Assembly (NCBI GenBank): GCA_016295225.1
Contig: JAEDLP010000015.1
Coordinates: 1 to 21,713 of the forward strand
Source of the DNA: Oscillospiraceae bacterium
GTDB taxonomy: Bacteria; Bacillota; Clostridia; Oscillospirales; Oscillospiraceae
DNA length: 21,713 bases
Direction: 5' to 3'
The notes beneath the pieces were generated by a model that was not told the DNA's origin, searched no databases, and saw only the letters and a list, made by a program, of their open reading frames with translations. A program made the position numbers and the translations under genes. Of this stretch, positions 7,499 to 14,135 are shown one piece after another. How positions within the stretch are numbered: the first letter of the stretch is position 1; each line of letters begins with the position of its first letter.

Positions 7499-8631
7499 TC
7501 TATCTGGACAACGCCGCCACCACCCGGCGGAAGCCCCAACCGGTGATCGACGCCGTGGTGAAGGCCATGACCACCATGGGCAACGCATCTCGGGGCGCCC
7601 ACGACAGCGCCCTGGAGGCCTCCCGGGCGGTCTATGAGACCCGCTGTAAGATCGCCCGCCTGTTTGGCTGTACCCGGCCGGACCATGTAGTGTTCACTTG
7701 CAACTCCACCGAGGCCCTGAATATCGCCATCAGCGGCACGCTGAACGACGGCGATCACGTGATCACCACGGATCTGGAACACAACTCCGTCCTCCGTCCC
7801 CTCTATCGGCTGGAGGAGGAGGGAACCATTTCCCTCAGCTTCGTTCCGGCGGACCAGCGGGGACAGGTGAATTACGACGATTTCGCCGCCCTCATTCGTC
7901 CGGAGACCCGGGCCATCGTCTGCACCCATGCCTCCAACCTCACCGGCCAGATGATCGACATTGCCCGGGTGGGTGCGCTGGCCAAGGAGCGGGGCCTGCT
8001 GTTCATTGTGGACGCGTCCCAGACGGCCGGCTGCGTTCCCATCCACATGGAGGATATGGGGGTGGACGTCCTCTGCTTCACCGGCCACAAGGGGATCATG
8101 GGCCCCCAGGGGACCGGCGGGCTCTGCATCCGGGAGGGAATTGAGATCCGACCCTTCAAGGTGGGGGGCAGCGGGGTCCAGTCCTACCGCAAGGAGCAGC
8201 CCGAGGAATACCCCACCCGACTGGAAGCCGGGACCCTCAACAGCCACGGGCTCATGGGCCTTTCCGCCGCCCTGGATTTCATTCAGGAGATCGGGCTTGA
8301 GACCATTGCTGCCCATGAGCGGGCCATGATGACCCGGTTCTACGAGGGGGTCAGGGGGATCGAAGGGGTCACCGTCTACGGCGACTTTTCTTCCGACGCA
8401 CGGACGGCGGTGGTGGCGCTGAACATCCGGGACTACGATTCCGGCGAGGTGTCCGACGAGCTCAGCCAGGCCTATGATATCGCCACCCGCCCGGGGGCCC
8501 ACTGCGCCCCGCGGATGCACCGGGCCCTTGGCACCACCGAGCAGGGGGCAGTGCGGTTCAGCGCCTCCTGGTTCACCACCCGGGAAGAGGTGGACGCCGC
8601 CATCCAGGCGGTCCGGGAACTGGCAGAATAA
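7495..8631 (+). CDS. Class V aminotransferase-fold cysteine desulfurase (EF2568-like)
   Basis: This is a PLP enzyme of 378 residues related to NifS/SufS. It would release sulfur from cysteine, or selenium from selenocysteine. Key residues are visible: LDNAATT at the N-terminus, H96 in DLEHNS, D173 in VDASQTAG, the PLP lysine K199 in FTGHKG, and the likely catalytic Cys337 in PGAHCAPR. The short Cys loop and the TGHKGIMGPQGTGG segment fit the subfamily modelled as TIGR01977 (EF2568), a relative of which occurs in the Enterococcus faecalis cluster for selenium-dependent molybdenum hydroxylase. It overlaps the activase gene by four bases, and no IscU or SufU scaffold gene accompanies it. A dedicated role feeding YedF, SelD or Moco is therefore more likely than general Fe-S assembly. 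Substrate preference is unknown. Confidence 0.92.
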   Translation: MIYLDNAATTRRKPQPVIDAVVKAMTTMGNASRGAHDSALEASRAVYETRCKIARLFGCTRPDHVVFTCNSTEALNIAISGTLNDGDHVITTDLEHNSVLRPLYRLEEEGTISLSFVPADQRGQVNYDDFAALIRPETRAIVCTHASNLTGQMIDIARVGALAKERGLLFIVDASQTAGCVPIHMEDMGVDVLCFTGHKGIMGPQGTGGLCIREGIEIRPFKVGGSGVQSYRKEQPEEYPTRLEAGTLNSHGLMGLSAALDFIQEIGLETIAAHERAMMTRFYEGVRGIEGVTVYGDFSSDARTAVVALNIRDYDSGEVSDELSQAYDIATRPGAHCAPRMHRALGTTEQGAVRFSASWFTTREEVDAAIQAVRELAE

Positions 8632-8643
8632 CCCATAGGGTCC

Positions 8644-8664
8644 GCGCGGGACGCCCTCCCGCGC
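8644..8664 (+). other. GC-rich stem-loop between the desulfurase and double-cubane genes
   Basis: GCGCGGG (8644-8650) pairs perfectly with CCCGCGC (8658-8664) around a 7-base loop, in the only sizeable gap (82 bases) of the operon. There is no T-run, so it is not an obvious terminator. An mRNA-processing or stabilising element upstream of the next gene is plausible. Confidence 0.45.
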
Positions 8665-8713
8665 TGCCAATCAGGATAAGAAGACAATATGGAAACAATA
8701 AGGAGAAACGAGT

Positions 8714-9988
8714 ATGGCAGATTATGTTCAGATGTGGAAAGACCTAGGGATGGACCTGGATACCCACGATTTGCTGTGTCAGGTGCTCCCCACCGCTGTG
8801 GGGGATGTTTTCCTGTCTCAGGAAAACCGTCCCCAGGGCATGGACTTTTGGGATCTGGTGATCTCTGAGGTGCACGGAATCCGCCCTGCCGAGCTGATCC
8901 AGGCCCAGAAGGAGGGCAAGAAGGTCTTTGGCACCTTCTGCGTGTATGTTCCTGATGAAGTGGTCATCGCCGCTGACGGTATCGTCACCGGGCTCTGCGG
9001 CGGCTCTCAGTTCTGGGTTCCCGGCGGTGAGGCCGTGCTGCCCAAGAGTACCTGCCCCCTCATCAAGGCCTCTGTGGGCGCTCGCCTGGGCAAAACCTGC
9101 CCTTTCTTCCGCATTGCGGATATATATGTGGGCGAGACCACCTGTGACGGTAAGAAAAAGGCCTATGAGATCCTGGGCGAGGATGTGCCCATGTACGTCA
9201 TGGATGTTCCCCAGATGAAGCGGGAGAAGGACATCCTGAAGTGGAAGGAAGAGATCGCCGAATTTGCCAAAACCGTGGAGGAGTTCACCGGCAACAAGCT
9301 CACCCCTGAGAAGCTGGGAGAAGCCATCCACGTGATCAACGAGCGCCGGAAGGCCCTGGCCCGTGTGTACGAGTGCCGCAAGTCCGAGTGTCTGCCCATC
9401 TCCGGCCGGGACGCTCTGCTGATGATGCAGATCTCCTTCTTTGACGATCCCGTCCGCTGCGCCCAGATGTGCAACAAGCTGGCCGACGAGCTGGAACAGC
9501 GCATCAAGGACGGCGTCTCGGTGGTTCCCGCCGGCACCAAGCGAATCCTGGTCACCGGCACCCCCCTGGCCGTGCCCAACTGGAAGCTCCACAACATCAT
9601 CGAGACCAGCGGCGGCGCTGTGGTCTGCGAGGAGATGTGCACCGGCACCCGGTACTTCGAAAACCTGGTGGACGAGACCAAGACCACCCTGGACGAGCAG
9701 TTCATGGCCCTGTCCGAGCGCTACATGAAGACCAACTGCGCCTGCTTCACCCCCAACACCGGCCGCATCGACGACATTCTGCGTTTGGTGAAGGAATACA
9801 AGGTGGATGGCGTCATCGACTGCAACCTGAAGTTCTGCTGCCTCTACGACACGGAGAAGTATTCCGTCAGCCGCGCCCTGAAGGAGGCCGGCGTGCCCAT
9901 TCTGAGTCTGGAGACCGACTACGCCGACACCGACGCCGAGCAGCTGCGCACTCGCATCGGCGCCTTTCTTGAGATGCTCAATGGCTAA
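8714..9988 (+). CDS. Double-cubane cluster-type protein (HgdB/2-hydroxyacyl-CoA dehydratase superfamily)
   Basis: This 424-residue Fe-S protein of the HgdB/FldB fold most resembles the stand-alone double-cubane cluster proteins (DCCP; YjiM-like) rather than a dehydratase subunit. In characterised DCCPs six cysteines hold two [4Fe-4S] cubanes joined by a bridging sulfide, reduced by a cognate ATP-dependent reductase. Seventeen cysteines are present, including C76 (GTFCVYVP), C114, C129, C144 (ETTCDGKKK), C305/C309, C342/C344 (NCACFTPN) and C375/C376 (NLKFCCLYDTEK). I cannot say which six are ligands. AAGGAGA precedes the ATG. There is no partner alpha subunit, CoA-transferase or acyl-CoA dehydrogenase nearby, which argues against amino-acid fermentation. 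The natural substrate is unknown; the setting suggests low-potential reduction in selenium or molybdenum cofactor maturation. Confidence 0.88.
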   Translation: MADYVQMWKDLGMDLDTHDLLCQVLPTAVGDVFLSQENRPQGMDFWDLVISEVHGIRPAELIQAQKEGKKVFGTFCVYVPDEVVIAADGIVTGLCGGSQFWVPGGEAVLPKSTCPLIKASVGARLGKTCPFFRIADIYVGETTCDGKKKAYEILGEDVPMYVMDVPQMKREKDILKWKEEIAEFAKTVEEFTGNKLTPEKLGEAIHVINERRKALARVYECRKSECLPISGRDALLMMQISFFDDPVRCAQMCNKLADELEQRIKDGVSVVPAGTKRILVTGTPLAVPNWKLHNIIETSGGAVVCEEMCTGTRYFENLVDETKTTLDEQFMALSERYMKTNCACFTPNTGRIDDILRLVKEYKVDGVIDCNLKFCCLYDTEKYSVSRALKEAGVPILSLETDYADTDAEQLRTRIGAFLEMLNG

Positions 9989-10253
9989 GAATGATCTTCG
10001 CTGGTACATCCTCTTTGCCAACTATGAGCAGGGGCTTGCCCTGCGGGATCTCCTGTTAAAGGAAGGGATCAAGAACCGGATCGCCCCTGCACCCCGGGCG
10101 ATCCAGGGGGAGTTGTCCTGCGGCATGTCTCTGCTCATCGAGCCGGCAGAGCTGGAGGCCGCAAAGGCCTGTATCCAGGCGCACCAGGCTCCCCACCACG
10201 CCATCATGCCGCTGGAGGGGCAGATTAAAGCCCGCAGAGATCACTACTGCTGA
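9981..10253 (+). CDS. DUF3343 small protein (second copy)
   Basis: This 90-residue protein has its ATG overlapping the end of the double-cubane gene by eight bases (ATGGCTAA). It shares the DUF3343 pattern with the gene at 6457: an N-terminal strand (WYILFANYEQG), a helix, APAPRAI, and SCGMSLLI with Cys47. The two copies are otherwise divergent. This one has a longer C-terminus ending in HYC, which adds a second cysteine. It is the last gene of the operon, 17 bases before the terminator hairpin. Function is unknown. Coupling to the double-cubane gene suggests a partner of that protein, as the first copy may be a partner of YedF. Confidence 0.78.
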   Translation: MAKNDLRWYILFANYEQGLALRDLLLKEGIKNRIAPAPRAIQGELSCGMSLLIEPAELEAAKACIQAHQAPHHAIMPLEGQIKARRDHYC

Positions 10254-10269
10254 TCTCCCACTGAAAATA

Positions 10270-10309
10270 GCAAAAAACCTTGGAACTTATGGGTTCCAAG
10301 GTTTTTTGC
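10270..10309. terminator. Bidirectional terminator between the convergent selenium and moa operons
   Basis: A perfect 17-bp inverted repeat (10270-10286 with 10293-10309) has a 6-base loop. The inner GC-containing stem is flanked by six A on one side and six T on the other, so a stem plus U-run forms on either strand. It sits between the stops of the second DUF3343 gene and mog. Confidence 0.92.
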
Positions 10310-10316
10310 AGTCAGC

Positions 10317-10817
10317 TTAGGTTCTGGCACAGTTGGAGGATTCCCCGGCGAGGATCTCCAACCCGTGCCCCAGGGGCTCGACGATGTATTCCAGGCATTC
10401 CCGCACCGCCTTGGGGCTGCCGGGCAGGTTGATGATTAGGGTCCGGTTTCGGATGCCCGCCGCCGCCCGGGTGAGCATGGCCCGCTTGGTCACCTGCATG
10501 GAGTAGGCGCGCATGGCCTCGGGAATGCCCGGGACCGCCCGCTGGATCACGTCATTGGTGGCCTCAGGCATGCAGTCTCGGGGAGAGAAGCCGGTGCCTC
10601 CGGAAGTTAGGATCAGATCCGCCAGCCCCTGGTCGGCGATGTCCGCCATGGCCTGGGCCAGCAGCTCCCGCTCGTCGGGCAGGATGGTGGCGGAGACGAT
10701 GGTATATCCGTTGGCCTCCATGATTCGCCGGATCTCCGGGCCGCTCAGGTCCTCCCGCTCTCCCCGGAAGCCGCTGTCGCTGGATACGATGACGGCCACT
10801 CGCTTGTGGTTGCTCAT
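10317..10817 (-). CDS. mog: MogA/MoaB-family molybdopterin adenylyltransferase
   Basis: This 166-residue MoCF-fold enzyme would adenylylate molybdopterin, preparing it for molybdenum insertion. The family motif TSGGTGFSPRDCMPEAT lies at residues 71-87, with Asp81 at the position of the conserved catalytic Asp, and the LPGSPKAV loop at 131-138. MogA and MoaB proteins cannot be firmly separated by eye; MoaB-type proteins serve the same role in many Clostridia. A strong AGGAGG site precedes the ATG. It is the last gene of the minus-strand operon, 12 bases after the MOSC gene, and ends near the bidirectional terminator. Confidence 0.92.
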   Translation of the reverse strand: MSNHKRVAVIVSSDSGFRGEREDLSGPEIRRIMEANGYTIVSATILPDERELLAQAMADIADQGLADLILTSGGTGFSPRDCMPEATNDVIQRAVPGIPEAMRAYSMQVTKRAMLTRAAAGIRNRTLIINLPGSPKAVRECLEYIVEPLGHGLEILAGESSNCART

Positions 10818-10829
10818 AAACGCGCCTCC

Positions 10830-11264
10830 TTATTCCTGGGTCAAGACCATTTCATCCCCTGCGGAGATGACGCCGCCGTGAAGCACACGGGCGAAGACCC
10901 CCTCCGTGGGCATGATGCACTCTCCCATACGATGGAAGATCTCACAGCCGTGGTGACATTGTTTCCCGATTTGGGTCACTTCAAGGAGCACATCCCCGCA
11001 GCGAAGCCTGGTTCCTACCGGCAGGGACCGGAAATCGAAGCCCGCTACCAGGAGGTTCTCCCCAAAGGCGCCGGGGATCACGTCCGCGCCTTTGGCCTGG
11101 AAGGCCTGGAATTTTTCATAGCTCAAAAGGCTGACCTGGCGGTGCCATTTTCCGGCGTGGGCGTCCTGCTCCAGCCCCCAATCCTCAAGGAAGGCTGCGG
11201 AACCCACATCTTGTTTTGGGGTCCCCTTTTCCGGGCTGATGCAGACTGCAATTACTTTTCCCAT
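10830..11264 (-). CDS. MOSC-domain protein
   Basis: This stand-alone MOSC domain of 144 residues belongs to the fold found in the C-terminus of Moco sulfurase and in YiiM/mARC-type proteins. The conserved Cys is visible in QIGKQCHHGCEI (C103, C107), and the characteristic GAFGENLLV and GVFARVL segments are present. MOSC domains bind Moco and can carry a persulfide, so a role in sulfuration, or possibly selenation, of the cofactor fits. It lies four bases after moaA, with its GGAGG ribosome site inside the end of moaA. Such small MOSC proteins are commonly encoded with moa and mog genes in anaerobes, but their exact reaction has not been shown. Confidence 0.88.
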   Translation of the reverse strand: MGKVIAVCISPEKGTPKQDVGSAAFLEDWGLEQDAHAGKWHRQVSLLSYEKFQAFQAKGADVIPGAFGENLLVAGFDFRSLPVGTRLRCGDVLLEVTQIGKQCHHGCEIFHRMGECIMPTEGVFARVLHGGVISAGDEMVLTQE

Positions 11265-11268
11265 GGTG

Positions 11269-12240
11269 TTATCCTCCGATTTGACTCATGTTTCGTCGCT
11301 CGTCCTCTTGAGTGAAGGGACCGTCGAAGTGGTGGGCGCTGGGCTTGGCGCGGATGGCTGCTGCCATGCGGGCCAGAAGATCCTGGTCTGTGGCCCCTGC
11401 GCGAAGGGGTTCCCGCAGATCCGCACCGTGGGAGAACTGCAGGCAGGTTTTCAGAAAGCCGGTGGCGGTCAGGCGGACCCGGTTGCAATCCTGGCAGAAC
11501 TTGTGGCTCAGGGCGCTGATGAAGCCGATCCGTCCCCGGAAGCCGGGCAGGAGGCAGTATTCCGCCGGCCCGTTCCCCGTGGGTCCCTCAGCCGGAGAGA
11601 GGGGGCCGAAATGCTCCTCCAGCACGGCCCTGGTTTTCGCTGCGGGAATAGATAGGAAGTCCCTTCCGAGGCCCACAGGCATCATCTCGATGAACCGCAC
11701 GTGGACGGGCAGATCCCGGGCCAGCTCCGCCACATCCCAGAGGAGCTGCTCCCGGGTCATGGGGACGCAGTTGACCTTCACGGGTATTTGACCGCTGGCC
11801 GCAGCCAGACGAATGCCTTCCAGGGCGTCGCTGAGCCGGTCCCGGCGGGTAAGTCTGGTGTACAGATCCCGGTCCAGGGTGTCCAGGCTGATGTTCACGC
11901 CGTCCAGCCCGGCCTGACATAGGGCGTCCCAGGAACGGGCCAGCTCTACGCCGTTGGTGGTCAGGGTGACCTGGTCGATCCCGGGGATGGCTTTGAGCTG
12001 TTGGATCAAGTGGGGCAGCCCCTTGCGGCAGAGAGGTTCACCCCCTGTGACCTTCACCTTGCGGACGCCCATCTGGGCGAAGAGGGCGCACAGGCGGGTG
12101 ATCTCGTCAAATCGCAGAATCTCCTGATGGGTCAGGGACGGGACCCCTTCCTCGGGCATACAGTAGACGCACCGAAGCTGACAGCGGTCCGTGACCGAGA
12201 CCCGAATGTAGTCGATGTTTCGTCCCAGTCCGTCAACCAT
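11269..12240 (-). CDS. moaA: GTP 3',8-cyclase MoaA
   Basis: This radical SAM enzyme catalyses the first step of molybdopterin synthesis, converting GTP to 3',8-cyclo-GTP. The N-terminal SAM cluster motif C20-x3-C24-x2-C27 (DRCQLRCVYC) and the C-terminal cluster motif C249-x2-C252-x13-C266 are both intact. The C-terminal double glycine (SQIGG) needed for activity in characterised MoaA is present, and TGGEPL is visible. Length is 323 residues, as expected. The start is the ATG at 12240, with GGAGG eight bases upstream and an 8-base overlap with the end of moaC; a 35-residue longer frame runs into moaC and is rejected. The product goes to MoaC, encoded just upstream. Confidence 0.96.
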   Translation of the reverse strand: MVDGLGRNIDYIRVSVTDRCQLRCVYCMPEEGVPSLTHQEILRFDEITRLCALFAQMGVRKVKVTGGEPLCRKGLPHLIQQLKAIPGIDQVTLTTNGVELARSWDALCQAGLDGVNISLDTLDRDLYTRLTRRDRLSDALEGIRLAAASGQIPVKVNCVPMTREQLLWDVAELARDLPVHVRFIEMMPVGLGRDFLSIPAAKTRAVLEEHFGPLSPAEGPTGNGPAEYCLLPGFRGRIGFISALSHKFCQDCNRVRLTATGFLKTCLQFSHGADLREPLRAGATDQDLLARMAAAIRAKPSAHHFDGPFTQEDERRNMSQIGG

Positions 12241-12721
12241 CCCGCTGTCCTCCAAAGGTAAAATCGCCGCTCTTGCCCCCGGTCTTGGTGACAAGATGCA
12301 CGTCGGTGATGACCATTTCTTTGCTGATCGCCTTGCACATGTCATAAATGGTCAGCAGGGCCACGGAGACCCCAGTGAGGGCTTCCATCTCCACGCCGGT
12401 CTTGCCATCGCACTCCACGGTGCAGCGGGCGGTGATTCTGTCTTCCTCCAGGGTGAAATCCACGGCTGAACGGGTGAGGAGGAGACTGTGGCACAGGGGG
12501 ATCAGTGAGGCGGTCTGCTTCACGGCCATGATCCCCGCCACCCGGGCCACGCCCAGAACATCGCCCTTTTTGGCGGTTTTGCCGGTGACGGCGGCCAGGA
12601 CCTCCCGGCCTGCCAGAATGACCCCTTGGGCCACGGCGGTGCGATGGGTGATCTCCTTTTCGGAGACGTCTACCATGATGGCTCTGCCTGCCTTGTCGAA
12701 ATGGGTGAAGTCCTGAGACAT
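12233..12721 (-). CDS. moaC: Cyclic pyranopterin monophosphate synthase MoaC
   Basis: This enzyme converts 3',8-cyclo-GTP to cyclic pyranopterin monophosphate. The 162 residues match the family length. The conserved KTGVEMEALTGVSVALLTIY stretch (from residue 107), followed by DMCKA, carries D127 and K130, equivalent to the E. coli catalytic D128/K131. His78 in PLCHSL and the C-terminal KTGGKSGDF are also present. GGAGGAAG precedes the ATG. It is the first gene of the minus-strand Moco operon, with a good promoter just upstream. The downstream sulfur-carrier steps (MoaD/MoaE) are not encoded in this window and must lie elsewhere. Confidence 0.97.
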   Translation of the reverse strand: MSQDFTHFDKAGRAIMVDVSEKEITHRTAVAQGVILAGREVLAAVTGKTAKKGDVLGVARVAGIMAVKQTASLIPLCHSLLLTRSAVDFTLEEDRITARCTVECDGKTGVEMEALTGVSVALLTIYDMCKAISKEMVITDVHLVTKTGGKSGDFTFGGQRDG

Positions 12722-12754
12722 AGCTGCTTCCTCCGTTGCTGGTTCTTTCGCCCC

Positions 12755-12783
12755 ATTGTATCACAAGATTTGTTCGGAGACAA
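12755..12783 (-). promoter_or_regulatory. Predicted promoter of moaC-moaA-MOSC-mog
   Basis: On the minus strand, TTGTCT (12783-12778) and TACAAT (12760-12755) are separated by 17 bases, with TG one base before the -10 box. The start of transcription would be near 12748. The leader is then only about 26 bases, too short to hold a Moco riboswitch. Confidence 0.7.
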
Positions 12784-12845
12784 GGCGGACCGATTCCACT
12801 ACCGTGAACCTGACAGCGGCCCAGAAGGTGACCGTTCTCTACTGA

Positions 12846-12899
12846 CACAGAGACACAAAAAAGAGACGCCCTCGAGCGTCTCTTTTTTGTGTCTCTGTG
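12846..12899. terminator. Perfect 24-bp hairpin, bidirectional terminator after icd
   Basis: Positions 12846-12869 pair without mismatch with 12876-12899 around a 6-base CCTCGA loop. The core is a GAGACGC/GCGTCTC stem flanked by A6 and T6, giving a terminator on either strand. An outer 10-11-bp stem extends it further. It begins three bases past the icd stop and insulates the moa promoter from icd transcription. Confidence 0.9.
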
Positions 12900-12902
12900 A
12901 AC

Positions 12903-14123
12903 TTATGCGCTGAGCAGCTCCTCCAGCCGGGCGCGGATGAGCTTCATAAGCTTGCCGTTCTCGGGCATCTCCTTGTACTCGGAGGGGTCGCACAGCATGG
13001 CCAGATCTTCGGAGAAGTAACCCTCTTCGAAGACGTCCAGGCCGGCCTGGAACAGGCAGTCGGCGAAGCGAACCAGGTCGGGGTTACTGTCCAGCTCGCC
13101 TCGCTTTTTCAGGGCGCCGGACCAGGCGGCCATGGTGGCCAGGGGGTTGGAGGACAGGGCCTCGCCCTTCTGATAGCGGCGGTAGTGGTCGGTGATGGTG
13201 CCGTGGGCGGCCTCGTACTCGAAGTTGCCGTCGGGGCTTACCAGGACGCTGGTCATCATGGGCAGGGAACCGGCGGCGGCGGCGATGAGGTCGCTCATCA
13301 CGTCGCCGTCGTAGTTCTTGCAGGCCCAGATCATGCCGCCCTGGGAGCGGATCACTTTGGCGGCCACGTCGTCGATGAGGGCGTAGCGGTAGGTGAGGCC
13401 GGCCTTTTCGAACTTCTCCTTGTATTCCTCGTCGAAGACCTTCTGGAACAGGAGCTTAAAGGTCTGGTCGTAGTCCTTGGAAATGGTGTCCTTGGTGGAG
13501 AACCACACATCCTGACCCACCTCCAGGGCGTAGGTGAAGCAGCTCCGGGCGAAGGACAGGATGGAGTCGTCCCGGTTGTGCATGCCCTGGATGACTCCGG
13601 AGCCCTTGAAGTCGAAAATGGTCTGGCGGGAAGTTTCCACGCCGTTCTCGTCGGTAAAGACCAGCTCCGCCTTGCCCGGGCCGGGGACCCGGTACTCTAC
13701 GGCCTTGTAGATATCGCCGTAGGCGTGGCGGGCGATGGTGATGGGCTTCTTCCAGCAGGAGACCACGGGCTTGACCTTGGAGATCAGGATGGGAGCCCGG
13801 AAGACCGTGCCGTCCAGAGCGGCGCGGATGGTGGCGTTGGGGGATTTCCACATCTGCTTCAGGTTGTACTCCTCCATCCGCTGAAGGTTGGGGGTGATGG
13901 TGGCGCACTTGACGCCCACGTGGAGGCGCTTGATGGCCTCCGCCGCCTGGACGGTCACCTGGTCACCGGTGGCGTCCCGGTTGGGCAGGCAGAGGTCGTA
14001 GTACTCGGTGTTCAGCTCCACGAAGGGTTTAATCAGCTCGTCCTTGATCATGGCCCACAGGATGCGGGTCATCTCGTCGCCGTCAATCTCCACGATGGGG
14101 TTGGGCATTTTGATTTTTTCCAT
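12903..14123 (-). CDS. icd: Isocitrate dehydrogenase, eukaryote-like type II
   Basis: This enzyme oxidatively decarboxylates isocitrate to 2-oxoglutarate. The 406 residues follow the homodimeric type II family (human IDH1-like), with nearly identical numbering. DGDEMTRILW is at the N-terminus, and substrate residues R100, R109 and R132 are present. So are catalytic Y139, K211 (equivalent to human K212) and the metal-binding acidic residues in NYDGDVMSD (270-278). The cofactor loop AAHGTITDHYRRYQKG has Asp312 where human IDH1 has Arg314, the residue that contacts the 2'-phosphate of NADP; the next His is kept. Cofactor preference may therefore be shifted towards NAD. The GGGGGAGGA site supports the ATG. 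It lies 12 bases after the aconitase gene in the same operon. Confidence 0.95.
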   Translation of the reverse strand: MEKIKMPNPIVEIDGDEMTRILWAMIKDELIKPFVELNTEYYDLCLPNRDATGDQVTVQAAEAIKRLHVGVKCATITPNLQRMEEYNLKQMWKSPNATIRAALDGTVFRAPILISKVKPVVSCWKKPITIARHAYGDIYKAVEYRVPGPGKAELVFTDENGVETSRQTIFDFKGSGVIQGMHNRDDSILSFARSCFTYALEVGQDVWFSTKDTISKDYDQTFKLLFQKVFDEEYKEKFEKAGLTYRYALIDDVAAKVIRSQGGMIWACKNYDGDVMSDLIAAAAGSLPMMTSVLVSPDGNFEYEAAHGTITDHYRRYQKGEALSSNPLATMAAWSGALKKRGELDSNPDLVRFADCLFQAGLDVFEEGYFSEDLAMLCDPSEYKEMPENGKLMKLIRARLEELLSA

Positions 14124-14135
14124 GGTTCCTCCCCC

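Noticed and set aside
8714..9988. Fermentative 2-hydroxyacyl-CoA dehydratase
   Set aside because: A dehydratase needs two HgdA/HgdB-type subunits and usually a CoA-transferase nearby. Only one HgdB-type gene is present, in a selenium/molybdenum setting, so a stand-alone double-cubane protein fits better.
12241..12345. 35-residue N-terminal extension of MoaA
   Set aside because: It lies inside moaC, lacks a ribosome site and is not found in MoaA. The ATG at 12240 has GGAGG at good spacing.
12755..12765. Rex-type redox operator at the moa promoter (TTGT-ATC-ACAA)
   Set aside because: The arms resemble the ends of a Rex box, but the spacing is far too short for the TTGTGA-N6-TCACAA pattern.
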